This document shows, piece after piece, positions 16,097-24,713 of a stretch of DNA of 64,000 nt (position 1 is the first letter of the stretch; every line of letters begins with the position of its first letter). The stretch covers positions 2,127,501 to 2,191,500 of the forward strand of contig NZ_CP047897.1 in the NCBI RefSeq assembly GCF_009913235.1, read 5' to 3'. Source of the DNA: Nibribacter ruber (GTDB lineage: Bacteria > Bacteroidota > Bacteroidia > Cytophagales > Hymenobacteraceae). The notes under the pieces were generated by a model, which searched no databases, was not told the origin of the DNA, and worked only from the letters and a program-made list of their open reading frames with translations. Made by a program: the position numbers and the translations under genes.

Positions 16097-16831
16097 TCAA
16101 CTGCCTGGCAACAAATCACAGAACCAGAAACCGGTGTCATAGGCGGGCGGGTTGGCGACAAAGCAGTCATCGTCGGCGGTTTGGCTGGCGGGTGCGTAGC
16201 TTTTGAAGACCGTCTCTCCTACCTGCACCGGCACGGGCGCTTTGAAATTGGGACCGTCATAGACAAAGGTGTGGTACTCGCCGTTTTCGCCGCAGGGGTC
16301 TATGCCGGCGGGCAAGTCTTTGATGAAGGCTTCGTCCAGGTCACGGCCCGCGAAGGAGGCGTCCAGGTGCTTGCCGTTCACGCAGACCACCTTCGCCTTG
16401 AACCCCAGCCGCCAGAATTCCTCCAACAGATCAGTGGTATCTTGCTGCCAGATGGGAAAGACCGCTTTCACGCCTACTTCGGCTAATTGGGTCTCCCGGT
16501 ACTGGCGCAAATCCTCCAGATAAATATCTCCGAAGATGGCGTGCGTGACCCCGGCCTTGGTGAAATCTTGCCACGCGGTTTTCATGGCTTGGTTGTAGTC
16601 CGGCAAAGAAACGCCTTCTGGCAGAAACAAAGGTTTCCAGGGAAGGCCCAACTGCTGAAGTTGCTGGCGCATAAGTTCTTCGCGCACGCCGTGCATGGTC
16701 ACGCGCTGGTGCGCCTGGCTCAATGAGGTGAACAGGGCGTGAAGGTGGAACTGGTCTTGTTGTTGCGTGCGGTGCAAGGCAAGGGCAGAGTCTTTGCCGC
16801 CGCTCCAGTTAAAGATGGCTGTAGGTTTCAT
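16097..16831 (-). CDS. Dph6-related ATP pyrophosphatase (diphthine-ammonia ligase family)
   Basis: A 244-residue protein of the adenine nucleotide alpha-hydrolase superfamily. The PP-loop SGGKDSALAL near the N-terminus binds ATP; GDIYLEDLRQYRE and the C-terminal CGENGEYHTFVYDGP are signatures of the DUF71/Dph6 family. Eukaryotic and archaeal members amidate diphthine on elongation factor 2. Bacteria lack diphthamide, so the bacterial substrate is unknown and a different ATP-driven amidation is likely. It lies between palindrome copies 8 and 9, so probably a single-gene unit. Confidence 0.9.
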   Translation of the reverse strand: MKPTAIFNWSGGKDSALALHRTQQQDQFHLHALFTSLSQAHQRVTMHGVREELMRQQLQQLGLPWKPLFLPEGVSLPDYNQAMKTAWQDFTKAGVTHAIFGDIYLEDLRQYRETQLAEVGVKAVFPIWQQDTTDLLEEFWRLGFKAKVVCVNGKHLDASFAGRDLDEAFIKDLPAGIDPCGENGEYHTFVYDGPNFKAPVPVQVGETVFKSYAPASQTADDDCFVANPPAYDTGFWFCDLLPGS

Positions 16832-16867
16832 GGCGACAAATTACGGAAAGCCCGCGCCCTGCAAAGG

Positions 16868-16905
16868 CGTTTTTGGCGTATTATCCAGAAAACAGGGCAA
16901 AAACG
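16868..16905. repeat. 38-nt intergenic palindrome, copy 9
   Basis: Sits 4 nt beyond the stop of the DUF4112 gene, ahead of the Dph6-like gene. Confidence 0.88.
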
Positions 16906-16908
16906 ATG

Positions 16909-17400
16909 TTAGAACGCCGTAGACACCCAGTCCCAGCCAAAGGCTACCAATTGCCAGATGCCATACAACACCAACCCGAACAGCACCAGAAACACCAACA
17001 GTACGCCTACCACAAACCCGGTGCCGCGTCCCTGGTACTTGCCATGTATGTAATGGTGACGCAGCAGCTCTACGTTGCGTTGGTTGGCCTTGAACCCGAA
17101 GTCAAAAATCCAGCCCAGCACCGGAATGGCGCCCACCACCGCATCTAGCAGAATGTTGAACAGCATGCGCACCACCAGGGCACCGCTGGCCCCGTGCCGG
17201 GCCATGGTCATGACCATGACGCCTGACATGGCAAAAGAAGAGAGGCTGCCCACTACGGGTATGAAGTTGAGTACCGGGTCCACCCCAAACCGGAAATTGG
17301 TACCAGGCACCTTGAACTGGTTGTCCAGGAGCCGGGCCATGGACTCTACCCATTTGAGGCGGTCATCTAAGGGCATTTGCGGAGGGGGAGGCGTTTGCAT
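16909..17400 (-). CDS. DUF4112 family small membrane protein
   Basis: 163 residues. A soluble proline-rich start (MQTPPPPQMPLDDRL) precedes the family core: LLDNQFKVPGTNFRFGVDPVLNFIPVVG, then AIPVLGWIFDFGFKANQRNVELL, with three or four hydrophobic segments, the last being GFVVGVLLVFLVLFGLVLYGI. These are typical DUF4112 features. The role is unknown; it is an integral inner-membrane protein. The adjacent GNAT gene lies 44 nt upstream on the same strand, so the two could be co-transcribed. Confidence 0.88.
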   Translation of the reverse strand: MQTPPPPQMPLDDRLKWVESMARLLDNQFKVPGTNFRFGVDPVLNFIPVVGSLSSFAMSGVMVMTMARHGASGALVVRMLFNILLDAVVGAIPVLGWIFDFGFKANQRNVELLRHHYIHGKYQGRGTGFVVGVLLVFLVLFGLVLYGIWQLVAFGWDWVSTAF

Positions 17401-17444
17401 GGTGGTTCGTTTTTTTCTCTCATACGCAGAACCGGCCTCCGGGA

Positions 17445-18044
17445 TTATTTACCCCTGCCCTCTGCCAGCATCTGCTCCAGTCGCTGCTTCACCTCTGGCC
17501 ACTCGCGGTCAAGTATGCTGAGCATGACGGTGTCCCGCACGCGGCCGGTAGAGGTGACCATATGGTTGCGCAGGATGCCTTCTTCCTTGGCGCCAATGCG
17601 CAGCATGGCGTTTCGGGAGCGCTGGTTCAGGACATCGGTCTTCAAGGCCACTCTAAGGCAGCCCAGGTCTTCAAAGGCATGGCGGAGCAAAAGGTATTTG
17701 GCCTCTGTGTTGACGCCCGTACGCTGGTAGGCAGGTATGATCCACGTCCACCCAATCTCCAGACCACCGTGGGCCACTTCAATGTTCCCGAAGCGGGTGC
17801 TCCCAATAATACCGCCCGTCACAGGATCTACCTGCACAAAAGGCAGAGCCGCGCCCGCAGCCTGGGCTTTCAAGGCGGTGTGCACGTAATGGGCCATGTC
17901 TTCCGGCGTCTTCACCACGCTTAAGCCAACGGTCCATAGACTCTCCTCCAGACCCACCCGGCACAACTCCGGAATGTCTGTTTCCTGCATGGGCCTAAGG
18001 AGGACGTGCTGACCGGTGAGGGTGATGGGCGTGGGCTGTTTCAT
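17445..18044 (-). CDS. GNAT-family N-acetyltransferase (RimJ/RimL-like)
   Basis: 199 residues with the GNAT fold: LTGQHVLLRPMQETDIPEL at the N-terminus, GSTRFGNIEVAHGGLEIGWTWI in the middle, and the acetyl-CoA-binding motif region YQRTGVNTEAKYLLLRHAFEDLG, followed by DVLNQRSRNAMLRIGAKEEG. This pattern is that of RimJ/RimL-type enzymes, which acetylate protein N-termini or small amines with acetyl-CoA. The substrate is not predictable. It lies upstream of the DUF4112 gene and downstream of the cstA terminator. Confidence 0.9.
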   Translation of the reverse strand: MKQPTPITLTGQHVLLRPMQETDIPELCRVGLEESLWTVGLSVVKTPEDMAHYVHTALKAQAAGAALPFVQVDPVTGGIIGSTRFGNIEVAHGGLEIGWTWIIPAYQRTGVNTEAKYLLLRHAFEDLGCLRVALKTDVLNQRSRNAMLRIGAKEEGILRNHMVTSTGRVRDTVMLSILDREWPEVKQRLEQMLAEGRGK

Positions 18045-18121
18045 GAAATCAAATAGTTGAATCCTGTAATCTTGAAGGCATCAAAAGGATAGAAAGTAAA
18101 AGTATAGTGCTAGGAGCTTAA

Positions 18122-18155
18122 AGCAAAAGCAGAAAACCGGGAATAGTTTTCTGCT
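18122..18155 (-). terminator. probable intrinsic terminator of cstA
   Basis: An exact 10-bp stem (AGCAGAAAAC 18128-18137, GTTTTCTGCT 18146-18155, 8-nt loop) lies 54 nt after the cstA stop. On the minus strand it is followed by TTTGCTTT. Confidence 0.6.
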
Positions 18156-18208
18156 TCTGAAAAATAAACAAACCAAACGAAATTCTTAACGGACGCGCGG
18201 CACCTGGC

Positions 18209-19663
18209 TTACTCTATTAAGGCTCCAACCGCTTGATATTCTTTTACTCGTGAAACCTTAAAGAGCGTAAAAATCAAAAGCACTGTGGCCATGCCAATAC
18301 CTGCCCCATAAGCAATGGGAACGGGCAGCTGGAATCCTTCGGGGGCCACCAAGATATAAGAAGTGGCTACGGCGGTCATGAACACGGCAGGTATTAAAGA
18401 CACCCAGTACTGCTTTCTTTCCTGAATCAAATATGCGGTAATCACCCACAGCACCACCGTGGCCAGGGATTGGTTGGTCCAGGCGAAATACCGCCAGACC
18501 ACGCCAAAATCTATGCGGGTAAGGGCATAGCCGGCCGCAAAAAGCGGAATGCTGATGAGCAATCTATTTTTGAATGGGCCCTGGTCCGTTTTTATGAAAT
18601 CGGCTATAATCAGGCGGGCACTCCTGAAGGCGGTATCACCAGAAGTAATGGGTGCGGCCACCACGCCCAAGAGCGCCAGCACACCCCCCACCTTGCCAAG
18701 CAATGAATTGGATATCTCACTCACCACCCAGGCCGCATTGCCGTTCTGCTGGGCCATGACCTCGTTCAGCTCGCTTACGCCGCCAAAGAAACTCATGCTA
18801 ATGGCTGCCCAGATTAAGGCTACTATGCCTTCTGTGATCATGGCGCCGTAAAAAATACTTCGTCCTTGTTTTTCATTGGTCATGCAACGTGCCATCAATG
18901 GTGACTGTGAGGCATGGAAGCCCGAGATGGCCCCGCAGGCAACCGTCACGAACAGCATGGGAAACAACGGAAATTTTTCTGGATTGGCATGCAGGTTGGA
19001 AAGACTGGCCCAGGTAACCTCCGGCACATGCAATCCATCCTGAAACATCACAACCGAGATGCCCACCGCCATGAACAACATGGCCACGCCAAACAACGGG
19101 TACAGCTTGCCAATGAGTTTGTCTATGGGCAGAATGGTTGACAAGAAATAGTAGACGAAAATAATCCAAACCCACATGGTCACGCCGCCGCCTACCCCGT
19201 TGAACACGTCATCCAGAATCTTGGCTGGCCCCATGATGAAGACCGCGCCCAGCATGATCATTAAGATGATAGTGAACACCCGCATAAATTGCTTCATGCC
19301 ATTGCCCAGGTACCGGCCGGTGGTTTCCGTGATGCTTTCGCCGCCGTGGCGCAGGGACAGCATACCAGAGAAATAGTCATGCACGCCGCCCGCAAAAATA
19401 GATCCCAGCACAATCCAGATGAACGCAGACGGGCCCCACATGGCGCCGGCCACGGCCCCGAAAATGGGCCCCAGGCCGGCAATGTTCAGGAACTGGATCA
19501 GGAAGATTTTCCATTGGGGCAAGGGCACGTAGTCCACGCCGTCTTGCATGGAAATGGCCGGCGTGGGGCGGGCAGGATCAATGACGAAGATGCGTTCTAC
19601 CACCTTGGAATACAGGAAGTAGCCCACAACCAAAGCCAGTACCGAGAGCAGAAATGAAATCAT
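18209..19663 (-). CDS. cstA: carbon starvation CstA-family transporter
   Basis: A polytopic inner-membrane protein of 484 residues with about 13 hydrophobic helices. Family blocks include VERIFVIDPARPTPA, DGVDYVPLP, FLNIAGLGPIFGAVAGAMWG, GGVHDYFSGMLSLRHGGESI and GFHASQSPLMARCM. E. coli members (CstA, BtsT) take up peptides or pyruvate on carbon limitation. This version is shorter than the roughly 700-residue E. coli proteins, lacking the C-terminal extension, as is common in Bacteroidota. It lies between two intrinsic terminators, so it is probably monocistronic and independent of the glycan locus that starts upstream. Confidence 0.93.
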   Translation of the reverse strand: MISFLLSVLALVVGYFLYSKVVERIFVIDPARPTPAISMQDGVDYVPLPQWKIFLIQFLNIAGLGPIFGAVAGAMWGPSAFIWIVLGSIFAGGVHDYFSGMLSLRHGGESITETTGRYLGNGMKQFMRVFTIILMIMLGAVFIMGPAKILDDVFNGVGGGVTMWVWIIFVYYFLSTILPIDKLIGKLYPLFGVAMLFMAVGISVVMFQDGLHVPEVTWASLSNLHANPEKFPLFPMLFVTVACGAISGFHASQSPLMARCMTNEKQGRSIFYGAMITEGIVALIWAAISMSFFGGVSELNEVMAQQNGNAAWVVSEISNSLLGKVGGVLALLGVVAAPITSGDTAFRSARLIIADFIKTDQGPFKNRLLISIPLFAAGYALTRIDFGVVWRYFAWTNQSLATVVLWVITAYLIQERKQYWVSLIPAVFMTAVATSYILVAPEGFQLPVPIAYGAGIGMATVLLIFTLFKVSRVKEYQAVGALIE

Positions 19664-19683
19664 ACGAATGTTGGTTAATGCGT

Positions 19684-19740
19684 AAAAAAGAGCTGCCCTA
19701 CCGTCCTGTAAATTCCTGACAGAGAAGAGCAGCTCTTTTT
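19684..19740 (-). terminator. intrinsic terminator ending the glycan-locus operon
   Basis: AAGAGCTGC at the left and GCAGCTCTT at the right form a 9-bp stem with a long loop. On the minus strand the stem is followed by a T run. It separates nagB-PIG-L from cstA. Confidence 0.75.
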
Positions 19741-19771
19741 AATCTAATTCCAGAAAAACTGGCCAAAATCG
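19741..19771. repeat. degenerate copy of the 38-nt palindrome
   Basis: TCTAATTCCAGAAAAACTGG followed by CCAAAATCG resembles the inner and right portions of the family. The left T-tract is missing or merged with the terminator T run. It lies 25 nt after the nagB-PIG-L stop. Confidence 0.5.
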
Positions 19772-19795
19772 CCTATTTATCTGGGAAAGCCTCTG

Positions 19796-21715
19796 TTAGT
19801 AATGGTACCTCACAAACGCTTCCATGGCCTCATAATCGGCTAGGCCCAGGCGGTCATAGCGGCGGGCGGTGTCACGGTTGCGCTCCTGCGCCCGCAGCCA
19901 AAACTCGCGCTCATCATCTCCCGGGAACACCGGCGTGTCTTTCTGGCTCTGGTGCTTGAAGATGGCGTTGCGCTTGCGGGCCACTTCTTGCGGAGAGAGG
20001 GGCACGGCCATCTCTACCTCATGGGTGGCAAATTCATGCCAGGCGCCGCGGTACATCCAGAGCCAGCAGTCCTGCACCCAACTCTCAGTTTGGCGCAGTC
20101 TCCTCAGGGCTTCCACTACAATGTTAAAGCAGACAATGTGGGTACCGTGCGGGTCTTCAAAGTCGCCGGCGGTAAACACTTGGTGCGGCTTCACTTGTTG
20201 CAGAAGGTTCATGGTTAGTTGAATGTCCTCTTCCTGCACCGTGGCCTTCTGGGTTTTGCCGTTCTCATAGAAAGGCAGGGCCTGAAAGTGAATGTGGTCA
20301 TCTGCCAAGCCTGCGTAGCGCGCGCCGGCAATGGCCTCGCTCTTTCTAATGAAGGCCTTGACGTTCTGTATCTCGGGGGTGTCAATCTGGTTAGGCTGCT
20401 TCTGCTCAATAAATTGACGCATGTCCTCATAGATGCCTTTCAGGCGAGAACCCTCCTCGCCAATGCTTTGGTTGAAGTCAATGGCAAACTCCACATACCG
20501 CAGCACGTCATCATCCCAGACAGCGGTATTCCCCGAGGTCTGATAGGCCACGTGCACATCATGCCCCTGGTCCACCAGCCTAATGAAGGTACCACCCATG
20601 GAAATAACATCATCATCTGGATGCGGCGAGAAGATGATCGCGCGTTTCTGCTCTGGCAAGGCGCGCTCTGGCCTGCCGGCGTCATTGGCGTTTGGTTTGC
20701 CGCCGGGCCAGCCGGTAATGGTGTTCTGCAGCTTGTTGAAAATCTCAATGTTGATATTGTACACCGGCCCGCGGTCTACGGCCAGCTGGGCCATGCCGTG
20801 CGCATTGTAGTCTTCCTCGGTGAGCTTGAGAATGGGCTTTTGCAGGGTCTCAGACAGCCAGATGACCGCCTTTTTTGTCAAGACAGGGTCCCAGACGCAG
20901 TCTTTCACCAACCACGGGGTATTGAACCTGGTGAGGCCAGAGGCGGCATCCTGGTCTAAGACAAACTCCACATTGTCTGACAACTGCAGATAGGTAGCGG
21001 GTACCTCGCCGGAGATTTCACCCTCCACGGCTTTTTGCACAATGGGAGCTTTCTTGCCGTTCCAAGCCATGAGCACAATCTCACGGGCTTTGAAGATGGT
21101 GCCAATGCCCATGGTGATGGCCTTAGTGGGTACGTTGCCCTTCCCCCCGAAATCACGGGAGGCGTCACGGCGGGTAAGATCATCCAAGGTTACCAAACGG
21201 GTACCCGAGTTAGGCGCAGAACCAGGCTCATTGAAACCAATGTGACCGGTACGGCCAATGCCCAGCACTTGTAAATCCAGGCCACCCAGCTCCTCAATCT
21301 TCTTTTCATAGGCCAAACAGAACGCTGGAATCTCCTCTAACGCCAGGGTTCCGTCTGGGATGTTGACGTTGGCCTTGTCTATGTCTATGTGGTTGAACAG
21401 ATTTTCATCCATGAACCGCACATAGCTCTGCGGCGCGGTGGGCTGCATGGGATAATACTCATCCAGGTTGAAGGTGATGACGTCTTTAAAGCTGAGGCCT
21501 TCCTCACGGTGCAGGCGCGCCAGTTCTGAGTATACACCTACGGGCGTAGCTCCCGTGGCCAATCCCAGCACCGTCTTCTGGCCTTGGGCCTGCTTTCTTT
21601 TGATAAGGTCAGAGATGCGGCGGGCCACTGCCTCTGAAGCCTCCTTCTGGTTGTCATAGACGGTGACCGGTACTTTCTCGTAGCGGGTTTCTTCCAATAG
21701 ATTTAACCTACTCAT
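19796..21715 (-). CDS. nagB: glucosamine-6-phosphate deaminase fused to a PIG-L-type deacetylase
   Basis: 639 residues, more than twice a plain NagB. Residues of about 1-290 are the deaminase that converts glucosamine-6-phosphate to fructose-6-phosphate and ammonia: GLATGATPVGVYSEL, TFNLDEYYPM, GIGRTGHIGFNEPGS. From about residue 360 on is a LmbE/PIG-L domain with the zinc motif SPHPDDDVISMGG and a later DPHGTH, the family that removes N-acetyl groups from GlcNAc conjugates. One polypeptide could therefore deacetylate and deaminate GlcNAc-6-phosphate in place of NagA, which is not present here (inference). It is last in the minus-strand operon, 42 nt after the epimerase gene, and followed by a terminator. 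Confidence 0.93.
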   Translation of the reverse strand: MSRLNLLEETRYEKVPVTVYDNQKEASEAVARRISDLIKRKQAQGQKTVLGLATGATPVGVYSELARLHREEGLSFKDVITFNLDEYYPMQPTAPQSYVRFMDENLFNHIDIDKANVNIPDGTLALEEIPAFCLAYEKKIEELGGLDLQVLGIGRTGHIGFNEPGSAPNSGTRLVTLDDLTRRDASRDFGGKGNVPTKAITMGIGTIFKAREIVLMAWNGKKAPIVQKAVEGEISGEVPATYLQLSDNVEFVLDQDAASGLTRFNTPWLVKDCVWDPVLTKKAVIWLSETLQKPILKLTEEDYNAHGMAQLAVDRGPVYNINIEIFNKLQNTITGWPGGKPNANDAGRPERALPEQKRAIIFSPHPDDDVISMGGTFIRLVDQGHDVHVAYQTSGNTAVWDDDVLRYVEFAIDFNQSIGEEGSRLKGIYEDMRQFIEQKQPNQIDTPEIQNVKAFIRKSEAIAGARYAGLADDHIHFQALPFYENGKTQKATVQEEDIQLTMNLLQQVKPHQVFTAGDFEDPHGTHIVCFNIVVEALRRLRQTESWVQDCWLWMYRGAWHEFATHEVEMAVPLSPQEVARKRNAIFKHQSQKDTPVFPGDDEREFWLRAQERNRDTARRYDRLGLADYEAMEAFVRYHY

Positions 21716-21757
21716 AATTTTGCGGGGAATTTTTAATGATACGTCAGGGGTACGCCT

Positions 21758-22942
21758 TTACAGCTTCACCAACTCAGGTTGGTTTACTTCTACATTCTCC
21801 AGGGTCTTATACACCTGGTACAGTCCGCGCGGCACATGGAAACATCCTTTCCACTTGCCGCCTTTCAACGGCAATAATACTTCATTCCTTCGGTTCAAAT
21901 AGCCAAACCACTCACCATACTGCTCATCTCTGAAGCTGTTCCAGGTGTAGTCATGCAGTTTGTCAAACCACTTCTGGCAACGCTCGTCACCGGTTGCGGC
22001 ATAGGCTTTGGCCATGCACACCAATGCCTCTACGTGTGGCCACCAAAGTTTCTGATCCCACTCCAACTGCTGCGGCGGAAAGCCGTTAATGTCTTTAAAA
22101 TAGAACAAACCACCAAATTCTTTATCCCAGCCATACTCCAAGGCATTCAAGGCAATTTCAATGGTTCTCTTTACCAATGCCTGATCTCCCTTGCGCACGG
22201 CCAGGTCCATGATAAACCACATGGCCTCTATGATATGGCCCGGGTTGATGACGCGTCCTTCAAAACAGTCGGCAAAAGAGCCGTCCTGGTAGACGTTCTC
22301 CAGAATAAGGCCGCTCTCTGGGTGAAAGAACACGCCCATCACCTCCTGGATAATTTCCTGACTCAGGGACTCAATCAGGCTTTTGTCCAACAGGTGCTCC
22401 ATCTCCAGCGACAAATTGCTCAAAATCATGGGCAATGAGAAATTGCGCAGGTCACGGGTGCCTGGGTAGGCCTTGCTGTACTTGCCCTTGGGGTTCTCGC
22501 GACGGTTGAGAATGTTCTGGAAGGTGGTGCGGGCAATGTCTGCGTACTCGTCTTTGGGGTTCACTTTGTAGAGAGCGCCAAAGCCCATGGCTGCAAAACA
22601 GTCTGAGAAGATGTTGTAGGGCTGCACCAAGGGCTGCCCTTGTTGGTTCAAAGAAAAGTAAAAATTACCCTCGGCGTCGCGGCCGTGTTTTTTCAGGAAA
22701 TCTGCGCCGTGCACAGCCATGTCTAGCCACTCCTGCTTCTGCTCTACTTTGTCATAGAGCATGGAGAACATCCAGGTCTCACGGCCTTGCAGCCAGATGA
22801 ATTTATCAGTGTCAAATACGTTTCCAAATTGGTCTAAGCAAGTGAAAAAACCGCCGTGTTTCTCATCCTTAGAATGCTTCATCCAGAAAGGGATGACGTT
22901 CTCCAACAGCTCCTGCTTGTACAGCGTAGAATATTGCTTCAT
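21758..22942 (-). CDS. AGE-family (N-acylglucosamine 2-epimerase-like) sugar epimerase
   Basis: A 394-residue alpha/alpha6-barrel enzyme. Typical blocks are IPFWMKHSKDEKHGGFFTCLD near the N-terminus, WLQGRETWMFSML, QPYNIFSDCFAAMGF, NPGHIIEAMWFIMD (active-site His), and WDQKLWWPHVEALVCM. The family interconverts GlcNAc and ManNAc, or glucose/cellobiose and mannose forms. With NagB-PIG-L directly downstream, GlcNAc/ManNAc is the most likely pair, though a mannose or cellobiose 2-epimerase cannot be excluded. It starts 11 nt after the DUF4434 gene and is surely co-transcribed. Cytoplasmic; no signal peptide. Confidence 0.88.
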   Translation of the reverse strand: MKQYSTLYKQELLENVIPFWMKHSKDEKHGGFFTCLDQFGNVFDTDKFIWLQGRETWMFSMLYDKVEQKQEWLDMAVHGADFLKKHGRDAEGNFYFSLNQQGQPLVQPYNIFSDCFAAMGFGALYKVNPKDEYADIARTTFQNILNRRENPKGKYSKAYPGTRDLRNFSLPMILSNLSLEMEHLLDKSLIESLSQEIIQEVMGVFFHPESGLILENVYQDGSFADCFEGRVINPGHIIEAMWFIMDLAVRKGDQALVKRTIEIALNALEYGWDKEFGGLFYFKDINGFPPQQLEWDQKLWWPHVEALVCMAKAYAATGDERCQKWFDKLHDYTWNSFRDEQYGEWFGYLNRRNEVLLPLKGGKWKGCFHVPRGLYQVYKTLENVEVNQPELVKL

Positions 22943-22953
22943 ATAATCTTTGA

Positions 22954-23889
22954 TTAGCGTAAACTCTGTAAGTATTCTTTGTATCTATTGTATAAATGGC
23001 CCGCCTGCAAATACGCGCTCTGCGGACTCATAAAATGTGAAAACTCAAACGTGATGGCCTTGTCATAACCGGCTTTGCGGGCTGCCTCTAACTTGAGCCG
23101 TAGTTTCTCAAACTTGATGGGCAGGAACTTGATGGGCATGTCGCGGTCAAAGCTCTCGGCGTTGGTCCAGCACTGCAGGCCAAACTGGTCAGCCATTTTC
23201 TTGTTCACCGCGAAGAAATCCTCTAGTTCATGGTAGTCAATGTGCCCGTCTTGGAACGCTACTGCGTCTACAGAGCCGTGCAGGCCTGAGAAAATCTCGC
23301 TCCATTCCTCTTCATGCTGGCGTAAAGAGACGGCATCCTCTTTAGACAACTGCGCCGTGGCCGCCATCACCGCTTTCTTACCGTCAATCCAAGGCGAGAT
23401 GAACGTAGGCAGACCGCCGCTCACGTCTTTGCACTGCTGGCCCAGGGTCCTGAAAGCCTCAGTGGCGCCTTTGGTCTTGCGGCTGATTTCCATGCTCAGG
23501 TACCATCCCCCGAAGCTCTGGTAATGGCCGTACTGTTTCCAGACTTCGTCAATGACAAAGCGGTTGGCGTCCATCTCGTCCTGCAGGTTGCCGGTGTCCC
23601 AGTAGTGGCCGCTGTCATACAAGCCGAAGTAGAATTTCAGGCCGTGCTTGTCTGCCAGTTCCAGAAACATGCCTACTAAATCCACGGGCGGCGCATAGCA
23701 ACCATAGTTCTGCTGCAGGTACTGTGACGGATAGGTAATGAACCGCCGGTAGCCGCTCCTGATCATAATAACCGTGTCAATGCCCACGGCTTTCATATAG
23801 GCAAAATCACGATCCCATTCCTCGCGGCCCCAGTTCTGGTGCGGAATGTCATGGGAGATTTCATCTATGAAGGTTCCTGTTATCTGCAT
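22954..23889 (-). CDS. DUF4434 TIM-barrel putative glycoside hydrolase, no signal peptide
   Basis: 311 residues. The start MQITGTFIDEISHDIPHQNWG is the typical DUF4434 opening, followed by WDRDFAYMKAVGIDTVIMIRSGYR, FYFGLYDSGHYW, GWYLSMEIS, FISPWIDGK, DAVAFQDGHIDY and CWTNAESF. The strand-by-strand pattern with acidic residues at strand ends suggests a TIM-barrel glycosidase. No signal peptide is visible, so it would act in the cytoplasm on imported oligosaccharide, unlike the other hydrolases of the locus. Activity is undescribed to my knowledge. It sits between the SGNH esterase (130 nt upstream, with palindrome copy 10) and the epimerase (11 nt). Confidence 0.85.
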   Translation of the reverse strand: MQITGTFIDEISHDIPHQNWGREEWDRDFAYMKAVGIDTVIMIRSGYRRFITYPSQYLQQNYGCYAPPVDLVGMFLELADKHGLKFYFGLYDSGHYWDTGNLQDEMDANRFVIDEVWKQYGHYQSFGGWYLSMEISRKTKGATEAFRTLGQQCKDVSGGLPTFISPWIDGKKAVMAATAQLSKEDAVSLRQHEEEWSEIFSGLHGSVDAVAFQDGHIDYHELEDFFAVNKKMADQFGLQCWTNAESFDRDMPIKFLPIKFEKLRLKLEAARKAGYDKAITFEFSHFMSPQSAYLQAGHLYNRYKEYLQSLR

Positions 23890-23970
23890 GCTTTTTTAAT
23901 GAGTGAATGAGTAGTTGAGAGAATGAGTGAATGTGTTTTGGGTCAATCCTTCTACCACTGGGGTTCCTTA

Positions 23971-24008
23971 CGTTTTTAGACTGTTTCCTGGAAAAGAGGC
24001 TAAAAACG
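23971..24008. repeat. 38-nt intergenic palindrome, copy 10
   Basis: Starts 12 nt after the stop of the SGNH gene at 24020. TTTTTAGACTG in the left arm faces GAGGCTAAAAA in the right arm, so the A/T change is compensated. It splits the operon between the SGNH and DUF4434 genes. Confidence 0.9.
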
Positions 24009-24019
24009 GCTTATCAACT

Positions 24020-24709
24020 TTACAGCGCCTTTTCCTTTTTTAATTGTTCTACCCACTTGATGTAGGCCACCAGTTTCAGGTGAAGCCCGTCGGTGGAGAG
24101 GTCTTTGTCTAGTTGGCCGGTGCTGTCTACCAGCGCCGGATGAATGTTCACGTACCGCACGTTCTTCTGGCCCTGGGCCAAGGCCTGCAACTGGGTGTTC
24201 AGTTCTTGAATGCGGGCGTTGGTGATGTTTTTGTAAATGGCGGCCAGCATGGGTTCGTTCACGGGCAGAATGCTCTGCAGGTACACCTTGGTCTTTGGCG
24301 ACTCTTGTTGGATGCGCTGCAGCATACGACGGTAATTGTGCACAATGTAAGAGGTAGGCGTACCCCGCTTGATGTCATTCACGCCAATGGCGATGAAGAT
24401 TTTAGCAGGTTTAGATGCCAGCACTTCGTCCAGCCTGGCCAACACGCCCCAGGACACGTCACCGCTTATGCCCCGGTTCACTACGGGCAGGCCCGGCAAC
24501 AACTCCTGCCACTCGCCTACTTCGGTGATGCTGTTGCCCAGAAACACAATTTCTTTTTTCTGGTTAGGCATTTTGCGGTAGAAGTCCAGGCGCATGGTAT
24601 AATGCCCGCCCAGGTAACTGCTGTCTACTTTAGCGGTTTCCTGTGCAAAACCTTTCTGACCCGCCAACAGGCAGAACAGTAGTATTATCAGTGAAGCTTG
24701 TCTCATCAT
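24020..24709 (-). CDS. secreted SGNH/GDSL-family esterase
   Basis: 229 residues with signal peptide MMRQASLIILLFCLLAGQKGFAQ. Blocks are GNSITEVGEW (Ser nucleophile in GNSIT), NRGISGD (block II Gly), GVNDIKRG (Asn) and STDGLH (Asp/His). This form resembles platelet-activating-factor acetylhydrolase-like and sialate/acetyl-xylan-type esterases. In this setting it probably strips O-acetyl groups from the imported glycan in the periplasm. It begins 4 nt after the symporter stop, hence tightly coupled to it. Two adjacent Met codons could start it; the first is given. Confidence 0.9.
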   Translation of the reverse strand: MMRQASLIILLFCLLAGQKGFAQETAKVDSSYLGGHYTMRLDFYRKMPNQKKEIVFLGNSITEVGEWQELLPGLPVVNRGISGDVSWGVLARLDEVLASKPAKIFIAIGVNDIKRGTPTSYIVHNYRRMLQRIQQESPKTKVYLQSILPVNEPMLAAIYKNITNARIQELNTQLQALAQGQKNVRYVNIHPALVDSTGQLDKDLSTDGLHLKLVAYIKWVEQLKKEKAL

Positions 24710-24713
24710 GTGC

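Noticed and set aside
20219-20959. A 246-residue plus-strand frame antisense to nagB-PIG-L
   Set aside because: Shadow of a well-conserved enzyme gene; no domain pattern of its own.
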